DNA from: Pisaster brevispinus
Taxonomy: Eukaryota; Echinodermata; Asteroidea; Forcipulatida; Asteriidae
Direction of reading: 5' to 3'
Length of the DNA stretch: 64,000 nucleotides
NCBI GenBank assembly: GCA_023634235.1
Contig: JAMKCF010000053.1
Location: forward strand, 372,001 to 436,000
Below the pieces are notes generated by a model, which did not search any database, was not told the origin of the DNA, and saw nothing but the letters and a program-made list of their open reading frames with translations. Position 1 is the stretch's first letter, and each line of letters starts with the position of its first letter. Made by a program: the position numbers and the translations under genes. Positions 32,543 to 44,755 of this stretch are shown piece after piece.

Positions 32543-35500
32543 AAGGCAGAGTCAGGTAAAAAAAATCATCTCTCTAGCCCTCCTAGATCGGGACTTATTC
32601 CCAATATCACCGCACTTTTATTTTGGGCCATTACCCCTGGTTTTTGTTTTCCTATTTCTCTAAGGGGTGGGCCTAACATCCAGGCCGCTCACCTCGCCTA
32701 CAGAATCGTCAGCAACCCCAAACTCACGGGAGAGGGAGCCATTGAAACGGGCTTTACAGTGGTACTAAAATTGTGCAGATTCGATATTGCCCTGGGGGTG
32801 ATGTGACCCTCCTTATTTTGTATTTGTGTCTTTTTACAGCAAAATCACGTTGATGTTTTGCGGGGCTTTCGGAGTGTCCCCGCTTGCTGGTCTTTTCCGG
32901 TGTGAAGCCTGCCCGCAACGGCCATAAAAGTCTAATTTTCGGATGCAGGGATACCTAAGGCAGAGTCAGGCCGCATATATCCCTCTAGCCCTCCTAGATC
33001 GGGAGTTATTCCCAAATTCACCGCACTTTTATTTTGGGCCATGACCCCTGCCGGCACGACCTTGCTTCTGGGTTGTTGTTGTTTTGTTTTTTTCAATTTT
33101 TCTTAGGGGTAGGCCTAACATCCAGGCCGCTCGCCTCGCCTACAGAATCGTCAGCGACCCCAAACTCACGGGAGAGGGAGCCCTTGAAACGGGCTTTACA
33201 GTGGTACTAAAATTGTGCAGATTCGATATTGCCCTGGGGGTGATGTGACCCTCCTTATTTTGTATTTGTGTCTTTTTACAGCAAAATCAAGTTGATGTTT
33301 TGGGGGGCTTTCGGAGTGTCCCCGCTTGCTGGTCTTTTCCGGTGTGAAGCCTGCCCGCAACGGCCGTAAAAGTCTAATTTTCGGATGCAGGGATACCTAA
33401 GGCAGAGTCAGGTAAAAAAATCATCTCTCTAGCCCTCCTAGATCGGGACTTATTCGAAAAATCACCGCACTTTTATTTTGGGCCATTACCCCTGGTTTTT
33501 GTTTTCCTATTTCTCTAAGGGGTGGGCCTAACATCCAGGCCGCTCGCCTCGCCTACAGAATCGTCAGCGACCCCAAACTCACGGGAGAGGGAGCCCTTGA
33601 AATGGGCTTTACAGTGGTACTAAAATTGTGCAGATTCGATATTGCCCTGGGGGTGATGTGACCCTCCTTATTTTGTATTTGTGTCTTTTTACAGCAAAAT
33701 CACGTTGATGTTTTGGGGGGCTTTCGGAGTGTCCCCGCTTGCTGGTCTTTTCCGGTGTGAAGCCTGCCCGCAACGGCCGTAAAAGTCTAATTTTCGGATG
33801 CAAGGATACCTAAGGCAGAGTCAGGTAAAAAAATCATCTCTCTAGCCCTCCTAGATCGGGACTTATTCCCAAAATCACCGCACTTTTATTTTGGGCCATT
33901 ACCCCTGGTTTTTGTTTTCCTATTTCTCTAAGGGGTGGGCCTAACATCCAGACCGCTCGCCTCGCCTACAGAATCGTCAGCGACCCCAAACTCACGGGAG
34001 AGGGAGCCCTTGAAACGGGCTTTACAGTGGTACTAAAATTGTGCAGATTCGATATTGCCCTGGGGGTGATGTGACCCTCCTTATTTTGTATTTGTGTCTT
34101 TTTACAGCAAAATCACGTTGATGTTTTGCGGGGCTTTCGGAGTGTCCCCGCTTGCTGGTCTTTTCCGGTGTGAAGCCTGCCCGCAACGGCCGTAAAAGTC
34201 TAATTTTCGGATGCAGGGATACCTAAGGCAGAGTCAGGTAAAAAAATCATCTCTCTAGCCCTCCTAGATCGGGACTTATTCCCAAAATCACCGCACTTTT
34301 ATTTTGGGCCATTACCCCTGTTTTTTGTTTTCCTATTTCTCTAAGGGGTAGGCCTAACATCCAGGCCGCTCGCCTCGCCTAAAGAATCGTCAGCGACGCC
34401 AAACTCACGGGAGAGGGAGCCCTTGAAACGGGCTTTACAGTGGTACTAAAATTGTGCAGATTCGATATTGCCCTGGGGTGATGTGACCCTCCTTATTTTG
34501 TATTTGTGTCTTTTTACAGCAAAGTCACGTTGATGTTTTGCGGGGCTTTCGGAGTGTCCCCGCTTGCTGGTCTTTTCCGGTGTGAAGCCTGCCCGCAACG
34601 GCCGTAAAAGTCTAATTTTCGGATGCAGGGATACCTAAGGCAGAGTCAGGCCAAAAAATCACCCCTCTAGCCCTCCTAGATCGGGAGTTATTCCCAAATT
34701 CACCGCACTTTTATTTTGGGCCATGACCCCTGCCGGCACGACCTTGCTTCTGGGTTTTTTTTTTTTTTTTTTTTTTCAATTTTTCTTAGGGGTAGGCCTA
34801 ACATCCAGGCCGCTCGCCTCACCTACAGAATCGTCAGCGACCCCAAACTCACGGGAGAGGGAGCCCTTGAAACGGGCTTTACAGTGGTACTAAAATTGTG
34901 CAGATTCGATATTGCCCTGGGGGTGATGTGACCCTCCTTATTTTGTATTTGTGTCTTTTTACAGCAAAATCAAGTTGATGTTTTGGGGGGCTTTCGGAGT
35001 GTCCCCGCTTGCTGGTCTTTTCCGGTGTGAAGCCTGCCCGCAACGGCCGTAAAAGTCTAATTTTCGGATGCAGGGATACCTAAGGCAGAGTCAGGTAAAA
35101 AAATCATCTCTCTAGCCCTCCTAGATCGGGACTTATTCCCCAAATCACCGCACTTTTATTTTGGGCCATTACCCCTGGTTTTTGTTTTCCTATTTCTCTA
35201 AGGGGTGGGCCTAACATCCAGGCCGCTCGCCTCGCCTACAGAATCGTCAGCAACCCCAAACTCACGGGAGAGGGAGCCCTTGAAACGGGCTTTACAGTGG
35301 TACTAAAATTGTGCAGATTTGATATTGCCCTGGGGGTGATGTGACCCTCCTTATTTTGTATTTGTGTCTTTTTACAGCAAAATCAAGTTGATGTTTTGGG
35401 GGGCTTTCGGAGTGTCCCCGCTTGCTGGTCTTTTCCGGTGTGAAGCCTACCCGCAACGGCCGTAAAAGTCTAATTTTCGGATGCAGGGATACCTAAGGCA

Positions 35501-38500
35501 GAGTCAGGCCAAAAAATCATCTCTCTAGCCCTCCTAGATCGGGACTTATTCCCAAATTCACCGCACTTTTATTTTGGGCCATGACCCCTGCCGGCACGAC
35601 CTTGCTTCTGGGTTTTGTTTTTTTTGTTTTTTTTTCAATTTTTCTTAGGGGAAGGCCTAACATCCAGGCCGCACGCCTCGCCTACAGAATCGTCAGCGAC
35701 CCCAAACTCACGGGAGAGGGAGCCCTTGAAACGGGCTTTACAGTGGTACTAAAATTGTGCAGATTCGATATTGCCCTGGGGTGATGTGTTCCTCCTTATT
35801 TTGTATTTGTGTCTTTTTACAGCAAAATCACGTTGATGTTTTGCGGGGCTTTCGGAGTGTCCCCGCTTGCTGGTCTTTTCCGGTGTGAAGCCTGCCCGCA
35901 ACGGCCGTAAAAGTATAATTTTCGGATGCAGGGATACCTAAGGCAGAGTCAGGCCAAAAAATCATCCCTCTAGCCCTCCTAGATCGGGAGTTATTCCCAA
36001 ATTCACCCCACTTTTATTTTGGGCCATGACCCCTGCCGGCACGACCTTTCTTCTGGGTTTTTTTTTTTTTTTTTTTTTTTTTTTCATTTTTTCTTAGGGG
36101 TAGGCCTAACATCCAGGCTGCTCGCCTCGCCTACAGAATCGTCAGCGACCCCAAACTCACGGGAGAGGGAGCCCTTGAAACGGGCTTTACAGTGGTACTA
36201 AAATTGTGCAGATTCGATATTGCCCTGGGGGTGATGTGACCCTCCTTATTTTGTATTTGTGTCTTTTTACAGCAAAATCAAGTTGATGTTTTGGGGGGCT
36301 TTCGGAGTGTCCCCGCTTGCTGGTCTTTTCCGGTGTGAAGCCTGCCCGCAACGGCCGTAAAAGTCTAATTTTCGGATGCAGGGATACCTAAGGCAGAGTC
36401 AGGTAAAAAAATCATCTCTCTAGCCCTCCTAGATCGGGACTTATTCCCAAAATCAAAGCACTTTTATTTTGGGCCATTACCCCTGGTTTTTGTTTTCCTA
36501 TTTCTCTAAGGGGTGGGCCTAACATCCAGGCCGCTCGCCTCGCCTACAGAATCGGCAGCGACCCCAAACTCACGGGAGAGAGAGCCCTTGAAACGGGCTT
36601 TACAGTGGTACTAAAATTGTGCAGATTCGATATTGCCCTGGGGGTGATGTGACCCTCCTTATTTTGTATTTGTGTCTTTTTACAGCAAAATCAAGTTGAT
36701 GTTTTGGGGGGCTTTCGGAGTTTCCCCCGCTTGCTGGTCTTTTCCGGTGTGAAGCCTGCCCGCAACGGCCGTAAAAGTCTAATTTTCGGATGCAGGGATA
36801 CCTAAGGCAGAGTCAGGCCAAAAAATCATCTCTCTAGCCCTCCTTGATCGGGACTTATTCCCAAAATCACAGCACTTTTGTTTTGGGCCATTACCCCTGG
36901 TTTTTGTTTTCCTATTTCTCTAAGGGGTGGGCCTAACATCCAGGCCGCTCGCCTCGCCTACAGAATCGTCAGCGACCCCAAACTCACGAGAGAGGGAGCC
37001 CTTGAAACGGGCTTTACAGTGGTACTAAAATTGTGCAGATTCGATATTGCCCTGGGGGTGATGTGACCCTCCTTATTTTGTATTTGTGTCTTTTTATAGC
37101 AAAATCACGTTGATGTTTTGCGGGGCTTTCGGAGTGTCCCCGCTTGCTGGTCTTTTCCGGTGTGAAGCCTGCCCGCAACGGCCGTAAAAGTCTAATTTTC
37201 GGATGCAGGGATACCTAAGGCAGAGTCAGGCCAAAAAATCATCCCTCTAGCCCTCCTAGATCGGGAGTTATTCCCAAATTCACCGCACTTTTATTTTGGG
37301 CCATGACCCCTGCCGGCACGACCTTGCTTCTGTTTTTTTTTTTTTTTTTTTTTTTTTCAATTTTTCTAAGGGGTAGGCCTAACATCCAGGCCGCTCGCCT
37401 CGCCTACAGAATCGTCAGCGACCCCAAACTCATGGGAGAGGGAGCCCTTGAAACGGGCTTTACAGTGGTACTAAAATTGTGCAGATTCGATATTGCCCTG
37501 GGGGTGATGTGACCCTCCTTATTTTGTATTTGTGTCTTTTTATAGCAAAATCACGTTGATGTTTTGCGGGGCTTTCGGAGTGTCCCCGCTTGCTGGTCTT
37601 TTCCGGTGTGAAGCCTGCCCGCAACGGCCGTAAAAGTCTAATTTACGGATGCAGGGATACCTAAGGCAGAGTCAGGTAAAAAAATCATCTCTCTAGCCCT
37701 CCTAGATCGGGACTTATTCCCAAAATCACCGCACTTTTATTTTGGGCCATTACCCCTGGTTTTTGTTTTCCTATTTCTCTAAGGGGTGGGCCTAACATCC
37801 AGGCCGCTCGCCTCGCCTACAGAATCGTCAGCAACCCCAAACTCACGGGAGAGGGAGCCCTTGAAACGGGCTTTACAGTGGTACTAAAATTGTGCAGATT
37901 CGATATTGCCCTGGGGTGATGTGACCCTCCTTATTTTGTATTTGTGTCTTTTTACAGCAAAATCACGTTGATGTTTTGCGGGGCTTTCGGAGTGTCCCCG
38001 CTTGCTGGTCTTTTCCGGTGTGAAGCCTGCCCGCAACGGCCGTAAAAGTCTAATTTTCGGATGCAGGGATACCTAAGGCAGAGTCAGGCCAAAAAATCAC
38101 CCCTCTAGCCCTCCTAGATCGGGAGTTATTCCCAAATTCACCGCACTTTTATTTTGGGTCATGACCCCTGCCGGCACGACCTTGCTTCTGGGTTTTTTTT
38201 GTGTTTTTTTTTCAATTTTTCTTAGGGGTAGGCCTAACATGCAGGCCGCTCGCCTCACCTACAGAATCGTCAGCGACCCCAAACTCACGGGAGAGGGAGC
38301 CCTTGAAACCGGCTTTACAGTGGTAGTAAAATTGTGCAGATTCGATATTGCCCTGGGGGTGATGTGACTCTCCTTATTTTGTATTTGTGTCTTTTTACAG
38401 CAAAATCAAGTTGATGTTTTGGGGGGCTTTCGGAGTGTCCCCGCTTGCTGGTCTTTTCCGGTGTGAAGCCTGCCCGCAACGGCCGTAAAAGTCTAATTTT

Positions 38501-39785
38501 CGGATGCAGGGATACCTAAGGCAGAGTCAGGTAAAAAAATCATCTCTCTAGCCCTCCTAGATCGGGACTTATTCCCCAAATCACCGCACTTTTATTTTGG
38601 GCCATTACCCCTGGTTTTTGTTTTCCTATTTCTCTAAGGGGTGGGCCTAACATCCAGGCCGCTCGCCTCGCCTACAGAATCGTCAGCGACCCCAAACTCA
38701 CGGGAGAGGGAGCCCTTGAAACGGGCTTTACAGTGGTACTAAAATTGTGCAGATTCGATATTGCCCTGGGGGTGATGTGACCCTCCTTATTTTGTATTTG
38801 TGTCTTTTTACAGCAAAATCAAGTTGATGTTTTGGGGGGCTTTCGGAATGTCCCCGCTTGCTGGTCTTTTCCGGTGTGAAGCCTGCCCGCAACGGCCGTA
38901 AAAGTCTAATTTTCGGATGCAGGGATACCTAAGGCAGAGTCAGGTAAAACAATCATCTCTCTAGCCCTCCTAGATCGGGACTTATTCCCAAAATCACCGC
39001 ACTTTTATTTTGGGCCATTACCCCTGGTTTTTGTTTTCCTATTTCTCTAAGGGGTGGGCCTAACATCCAGGCCGCTCGCCTCGCCTAAAGAATCGTCAGC
39101 GACCCCAAACTCACGGGAGAGGGAGCCCTTGAAACGGGCTTTACAGTGGTACTAAAATTGTGCAGATTCGATATTGCCCTGGGGGTGATGTGACCCTCCT
39201 TATTTTGTATTTGTGTCTTTTTACAGCAAAATCACGTTGATGTTTTGCGGGGCTTTCGGAGTGTCCCCGCTTGCTGGTCTTTTCCGGTGTGAAGCCTGCC
39301 CGCAACGGCCGTAAAAGTCTAATTTTCGGATGCAGGGATACCTAAGGCAGAGTCAGGCCAAAAAATCATTCCTCTAGCCCTCCTAGATCGGGAGTTATCC
39401 CCAAATTCACTGCACTTTTATTTTGGGCCATGACCCCTGCCGGCACGACCTTGCTTCTGTTTTTTTTTTTTTTTTTTTTTCAATTTTTCTTAGGGGTAGG
39501 CCTAACATCCAGGCCGCTCGCCTCGCCTACAGAATCGTCAGCGACCCCAAACTCACGGGAGAGGGAGCCCTTGAAACGGGCTTTACAATGGTATCAAAAT
39601 TGTGCAGATTTGATATTGCCCTGGGGGTGATGTGACCCTCCTTATTTTGTATTTGTGTCTTTTTACAGCAAAATCATGTTGATGTTTTGGGGGGCTTTCG
39701 GAGTGTCCCCACTTGCTGGTCTTTTCCGGTGTGAAGCCTGCCCGCAACGGCCGTAAAAGTCTAATTTTCGGATGTAGGGATACCT
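32543..39785 (+). repeat. Mixed A/B block, 17 units
   Basis: Unit starts and types: 32543 A, 32957 B, 33399 A, 33812 A, 34225 A, 34637 B, 35082 A, 35495 B (A-like 5' end), 35940 B, 36390 A, 36804 A (B-like first bases), 37217 B, 37663 A, 38075 B, 38518 A, 38931 A, 39344 B. Unit 32957 has CAGGCCGCATATATCC in place of CAGGCCAAAAAATCATCC, the only such change seen. Units 35495 and 36804 mix type-specific sites within the first 60 bp. Confidence 0.88.
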
Positions 39786-40390
39786 AAGGCAGAGTCAGGT
39801 AAAAAAATCATCTCTCTAGCCCTCCTAGATCGGGACTTATTCCCAAAATCACCGCACTTTTATTTTGGGCCATTACCCCTGGTTTTTGTTTTCCTATTTC
39901 TCTAAGGGGTGGGCCTAACATCCAGGCCGCTCGCCTCGCCTACAGAATCGTCAGCGACCCCGAACTCACGGGAGAGGGAGCCCTTGAAACGGGCTTTACA
40001 GTGGTACAAAAATTGTGCAGATTCGATATTGCCCTGGGGGTGATGTGACCCTCCTTATTTTGTATTTGTGTCTTTTTACAGCAAAATCACGTTGATGTTT
40101 TGCTGGGCTTTCGGAGTGTCCCCGCTTGCTGGTCTTTTCCGGTGTAAAGCCTGCCCGCAACGGGAGAGGGAGCCCTTGAAACGGGCTTTACAGTGGTACT
40201 AAAATTGTGCAGATTCGATATTGCCCTGGGGGTGATGTGACCCTCCTTATTTTGTATTTGTGTCTTTTTACAGCAAAATCACGTTGATGTTTTGCGGGGC
40301 TTTCGGAGTGTCCCCGCTTGCTGGTCTTTTCCGGTGTGAAGCCTGCCCGCAACGGCCGTAAAAGTCTAATTTTCGGATGCAGGGATACCT
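39786..40390 (+). repeat. Rearranged unit with 192-bp tandem duplication (605 bp)
   Basis: The unit begins as a normal type A. At CCCGCAACGG/GAGAGGGAGCCC (40151-40170) the sequence steps back 192 bp and repeats the 3' half from GAGAGGGAGCCC (first copy at 39972, second at 40164) to the end. The two parents share ACGG at the join (CTCACGGG and CAACGGCC), a 4-bp microhomology. The second copy has GCGGGGC where the first has GCTGGGC, so the copies have diverged or came from different monomers. Confidence 0.9.
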
Positions 40391-43021
40391 AAGGCAGAGT
40401 CAGGCCAAAAAATCATCCCTCTAGCCCTCCTAGATCGGGAGTTATTCCCAAATTCACCGCACTTTTATTTTGGGCCATGACCCCTGCCGGGACGACCTTG
40501 CTTCTGGTTTTTTTTTTTTTTTTTTTTTTTTTTTCAATTTTTCTTAGGGGTAGGCCTAACATCCAGGCCGCTCGCCTCGCCTTCAGAATCGTCAGCAACC
40601 CCAAACTCACGGGAGAGGGAGCCCTTGAAACGGGCTTTACAGTGGTACTAAAATTGTGCAGATTCGATATTGCCTTGGGGGTGATGTGACCCTCCTTATT
40701 TTGTATTTGTGTCTTTTTTACAGCAAAATCACGTTGATGTTTTGCGGTTGCTTTCGGAGCGTCCCCGCTTGCTGGTCTTTTCCGGTGTGAAGCCTGCCCG
40801 CAACGGCCGTAAAAGTCTAATTTTCGGATGCAGGGATACCTAAGGCAGAGTCAGGCCAAAAAATCATTCCTCTAGCCCTCCTAGATCGGGAGTTATCCCC
40901 AAATTCACTGCACTTTTTATTTTGGGCCATGACCCCTGCCGGCACGACCTTGCTTCTGTTTTTTTTTTTTTTTTTTTTTTTTTTCAATTTTTCTTAGGGG
41001 TAGGCCTAACATCCAGGGCCGCTCGCCTCGCCTACAGAATCGTCAGCGACCCCAAACTCACGGGAGAGGGAGCCCTTGAAACGGGCTTTACAGTGGTACT
41101 AAAATTGTGCAGATTCGATATTGCCCTGGGGGTGATGTGACCCTCCTTATTTTGTATTTGTGTCTTTTTACAGCAAAAATCAAGTTGATGTTTTGGGGGG
41201 CTTTCGGAGTGTCCCCGCTTGCTGGTCTTTTCCGGTGTGAAGCCTGCCCGCAACGGCCGTAAAAGTCTAATTTTCGGATGCAGGGATACCTAAGGCAGAG
41301 GTCAGGTAAAACAATCATCTCTCTAGCCCTCCTAGATCGGGACTTATTCCCAAAATCACCGCACTTTGATTTTGGGCCATTTACCGCTGGTTTTTGTTTT
41401 CCTATGTTCTCTAAGGGGTGGGCCTAACATCCAGGCCGCTCGCCTCGCCTAAAGAATCGTCAGCGACCCCAAACTCACGGGAGAGGGAGCCCTTGAAACG
41501 GGCTGTTACAGTGGTACTAAAATTGTGCAGATTCGATATTGCCCTGGGGGTGATGTGACCCTTCCTTATTTGGTATGTGTTGTGTCTTTTTTAACAGCAA
41601 AATCACGTTGATGTTTTGCGGGGCTTTCGGAGTGTCCCCGCTTGCTGGTCTTTTTCCGGTGTGAAGCCTGCCCGCAACGGCCGTAAAAGTCTAATTTTCG
41701 GATGCAGGGATACCTAAGGCAGAGTCAGGCCAAAAAAATCATCCCTCTAGCCCTCCTAGATCGGGAGTTATTCCCAAATTCAACGCACTTTTATTTTGGG
41801 CCATGACCCCTTGCCGGCACGACCTTGCTTCTGTTTTTTTTTTTTTTTTTTTTTTTTCAATTTTTCTTAGGGGTAGGCCTAACATCCAGGCCGCTCGCCT
41901 CGCCTACAGAATCGTCAGCGACCCCAAACTCACGGGAGAGGGAGCCCTTGAAACGGGCTTTACAGTGGTATTAAAATTGTGCAGATTCGATATTGCCCTG
42001 GGGGTGATGTGACCCCTCCTTATTTTGTATTTGTGTCTTTTTACAGCAAAATCAAGTTGATGTTTTGGGGGGCTTTCGGAGTGTCCCCGCTTGCTGGTCT
42101 TTTCCGGTGTGAAGCCTGCCCGCAACGGACGTAAAAGTCTAATTTTCGGATGCAGGGATACCTAAGGCAGAGTCAGGTAAAAAAATCATCTCTCTAGCCC
42201 TCCTAGATCGGGACTTATTCCCAAAATCACCGCACTTTTATTTTGGGCCATTACCCCTGGTTTTTGTTTTCCTATTTCTATAAGGGGTGGGCCTAACATC
42301 CAGGCCGCTCGCCTCGCCTACAGAATCGTCAGCAACCCCAAACTCACGGGAGAGGGAGCCCTTGAAACGGGCTTTACAGTGGTACTAAAATTGTGCAGAT
42401 TCGATATTGCCCTGGGGGTGATGTGACCCTCCTTATTTTGTATTTGTGTCTTTTTACAGCAAAATCAAGTTGATGTTTTGGGGGGCTTTCGGAGTGTCCC
42501 CGCTTGCTGGTCTTTTCCGGTGTGAAGCCTGCCCTGCAACGGCCGTAAAAGTCTAATTTTCGGATGCAGGGATACCTAAGGCAGAGTCAGGCCAAAAAAT
42601 CATCCCTCTAGCCCTCCTAGATCGGGAGTTATTCCCAAATTCACCGCACTTTTATTTTGGGCCATGACCCCTGCCGGCACGACCTTGCTTCTGGGTTTTT
42701 TTTTTGTTTTTTTTTCAATTTTTCTTAGGGGTAGGCCTAACATCCAGGCCGCTCGCCTCGCCTACAGAATCGTCAGCGACCCCAAACTCACGGGAGAGGG
42801 AGCCCTTGAAACGGGCTTTACAGTGGTACTAAAATTGTGCAGATTCGATATTGCCCTGGGGGTGATGTGACCCTCCTTATTTTGTATTTGTGTCTTTTTA
42901 CAGCAAAATCAAGTTGATGTTTTGGAGGGCTTTCGGAGTGTCCCCCGCTTGCTGGTCTTTTCCGGTGTGAAGCCTGCCCGCAACGGCCGTAAAAGTCTAA
43001 TTTTCGGATGCAGGGATACCT
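40391..43021 (+). repeat. Mixed A/B block rich in single-base insertions, 6 units
   Basis: Unit starts and types: 40391 B, 40842 B, 41292 A, 41716 B, 42164 A, 42578 B. Many one-base insertions break an otherwise conserved consensus: CCAGGGCCGC, CAAAAATCAAG, GCAGAGGTCAGG, CCATTTACCG, CTATGTTCTC, GGCTGTTACAG, CCCTTCCTTA, GTATGTGTTGTGTC, CTTTTTTAACAG, CCCCTTGCCGG, GACCCCTCC, GCCCTGCAACG. The unit at 41292 alone gains about 11 bases (424 bp). Elsewhere in the window such insertions are rare. Confidence 0.85.
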
Positions 43022-43540
43022 AAGGCAGAGTCAGTTAAAAAAATCATTACTCTAGCCCTCCTAGATCGGGACTTATTCCCAAAATCACCGCACTTTTATT
43101 TTGGGCCATTACCCCTGGTTTTTGTTTTCTTATTTCTCTAAGGGGTAGGCCTAACATCCAGGCCGCTCGCCTCGCCTACAGAATCGTCAGCGACCCCAAA
43201 CTCACGGGAGAGGGAGCCCTTGAAACGGGCTTTACAGTGGTACTAAAATTGTGCAGATTCGATATTGTCCTGGGGTGATGTGACCCTCCTTATTTTGTAT
43301 TTGTGTCTTTTTACAGCAACATCACGTTGATGTTTTGCGGGGGCTTTCGGAGTGTCCCCGCTTGCTGGTCTTTTCCGGGGGTGATGTGACCCCTCCTTAT
43401 TTTGTATTTGTGTCTTTTTACAGCAAAATCAAGTTGATGTTTTGGAGGGCTTTCGGAGTGTCCCCGCTTGCTGGTCTTTTCCGGTGTGAAGCCTGCCCGC
43501 AACGGCCGTAAAAGTCTAATTTTCGGATGCAGGGATACCT
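43022..43540 (+). repeat. Rearranged unit, 519-bp tandem duplication junction
   Basis: A type A unit (CAGTTAAAA, GTTTTCTTATTTC, GATATTGTCC, CAGCAACATC) is interrupted at TCTTTTCCGG/GGGTGATGTG near 43374-43380. The sequence returns to the 3' third of the preceding unit, shown by TTTTGGAGGGC, which occurs at 42921 and again near 43441. The following unit at 43541 repeats the same private type A variants 519 bp downstream. The event is a tandem duplication covering the tail of one unit and most of the next, with only GG shared at the join. Confidence 0.9.
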
Positions 43541-43954
43541 AAGGCAGAGTCAGTTAAAAAAAATCATCTCTCTAGCCCTCCTAGATCGGGACTTATTCCC
43601 AAAATCACCGCACTTTTATTTTGGGCCATTACCCCTGGTTTTTGTTTTCTTATTTCTCTAAGGGGTAGGCCTAACATCCAGGCCGCTCGCCTCGCCTACA
43701 GAATCGTCAGCGACCCCAAACTCACGGGAGAGGGAGCCCTTGAAACGGGCTTTTACAGTGGTACTAAAATTGTGCAGATTCGATATTGTCCTGGGGTGAT
43801 GTGACCCTCCTTATTTTGTATTTGTGTCTTTTTACAGCAACATCACGTTGATGTTTTGCGGGGCTTTCGGAGTGTCCCCGCTTGCTGGTCTTTTCCGGTG
43901 TGAAGCCTGCCCGCAACGGCCGTAAAAGTCTAATTTTCGGATGCAGGGATACCT
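43541..43954 (+). repeat. Type A monomer, second copy of the 519-bp duplication
   Basis: The unit repeats CAGTTAAAA, GTTTTCTTATTTC, AGGGGTAGGCC, GATATTGTCCTGGGGTG and CAGCAACATC from the unit at 43022. It has an additional T in GGCTTTTACAG. It is otherwise a normal 414-bp type A monomer. Confidence 0.87.
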
Positions 43955-44311
43955 AAGGCAGAGTCAGGTAAAAAAATCATCTCTCTAGCCCTCCTAGATC
44001 GGGACTTATTCAATTTCTCTTAGGGGTGGGCCTAACATCCAGGCCGCTCGCCTCGCCTACAGAATCGTCAGCGACCCCAAACTCACGGAGAGGGAGCCCT
44101 TGAAACGGGTACAGTGGTACTAAAATTGTGCAGATTCGATATTGCCCTGGGGGTGATGTGACCCTCCTTATTTTGTATTTGTGTCTTTTTACAGCAAAAT
44201 CACGTTGATGTTTTGGGGGGCTTTCGGAGTGTCCCCGCTTGCTGGTCTTTTCCGGTGTGAAGCCTGCCCGCAACGGCCGTAAAAGTCTAATTTTCGGATG
44301 CAGGGATACCT
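43955..44311 (+). repeat. Internally deleted unit (357 bp)
   Basis: A type A start (CAGGTAAAA, TCTCTCTAG, GGGACTTATT) jumps at 44007-44013 to CAATTTCTCTTAGGGG, a mixed A/B acceptor-side tract. It removes CCCAAAATC, the CCATTACC block and most of the pyrimidine run. The 3' half then lacks bases at CACGGAGAGG and ACGGGTACAG. The TTC at the join is present in both parents. An open frame on the minus strand across the join (44010-44273) is a by-product. Confidence 0.87.
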
Positions 44312-44755
44312 AAGGCAGAGTCAGGCCAAAAAATCATCCCTCTAGCCCTCCTAAATCGGGAGTTATTCCCAAATTCACCGCACTTTTATTTTGGGCCATG
44401 ACGCCTGCCGGCACGACCTTGCTTCTGGGTTTTTTTTTTGTTTTTTTTTTTCAATTTTTCTTAGGGTAGGCCTAACATCCAGGCCGCTCGCCTCGCCTAC
44501 AGAATCGTCAGCGACCCCAAACTCACGGGAGAGGGAGCCTTAGAAACGGGCTTTACAGTGGTACTAAAATTGTGCAGATTCGATATTGCCCTGGGGGTGA
44601 TGTGACCCTCCTTATTTTGTATTTGTGTCTTTTTACAGCAAAATCACGTTGATCTTTTGCGGGGCTTTCGGAGTGTCCCCGCTTGCTGGTCTTTTCCGGT
44701 GTGAAGCCTGCCCGCAACGGCCGTAAAAGTCTAATTTTCGGATGCAGGGATACCT
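44312..44755 (+). repeat. Type B monomer before the heptamer duplication
   Basis: A 444-bp type B unit with a G-interrupted T tract, one G missing in CTTAGGGTAGG, and AGCCTTAGAAACGGG near 44540. The latter is a rare variant that also occurs in the A units at 46471 and its copies, suggesting local sharing of variants between types. Confidence 0.85.
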
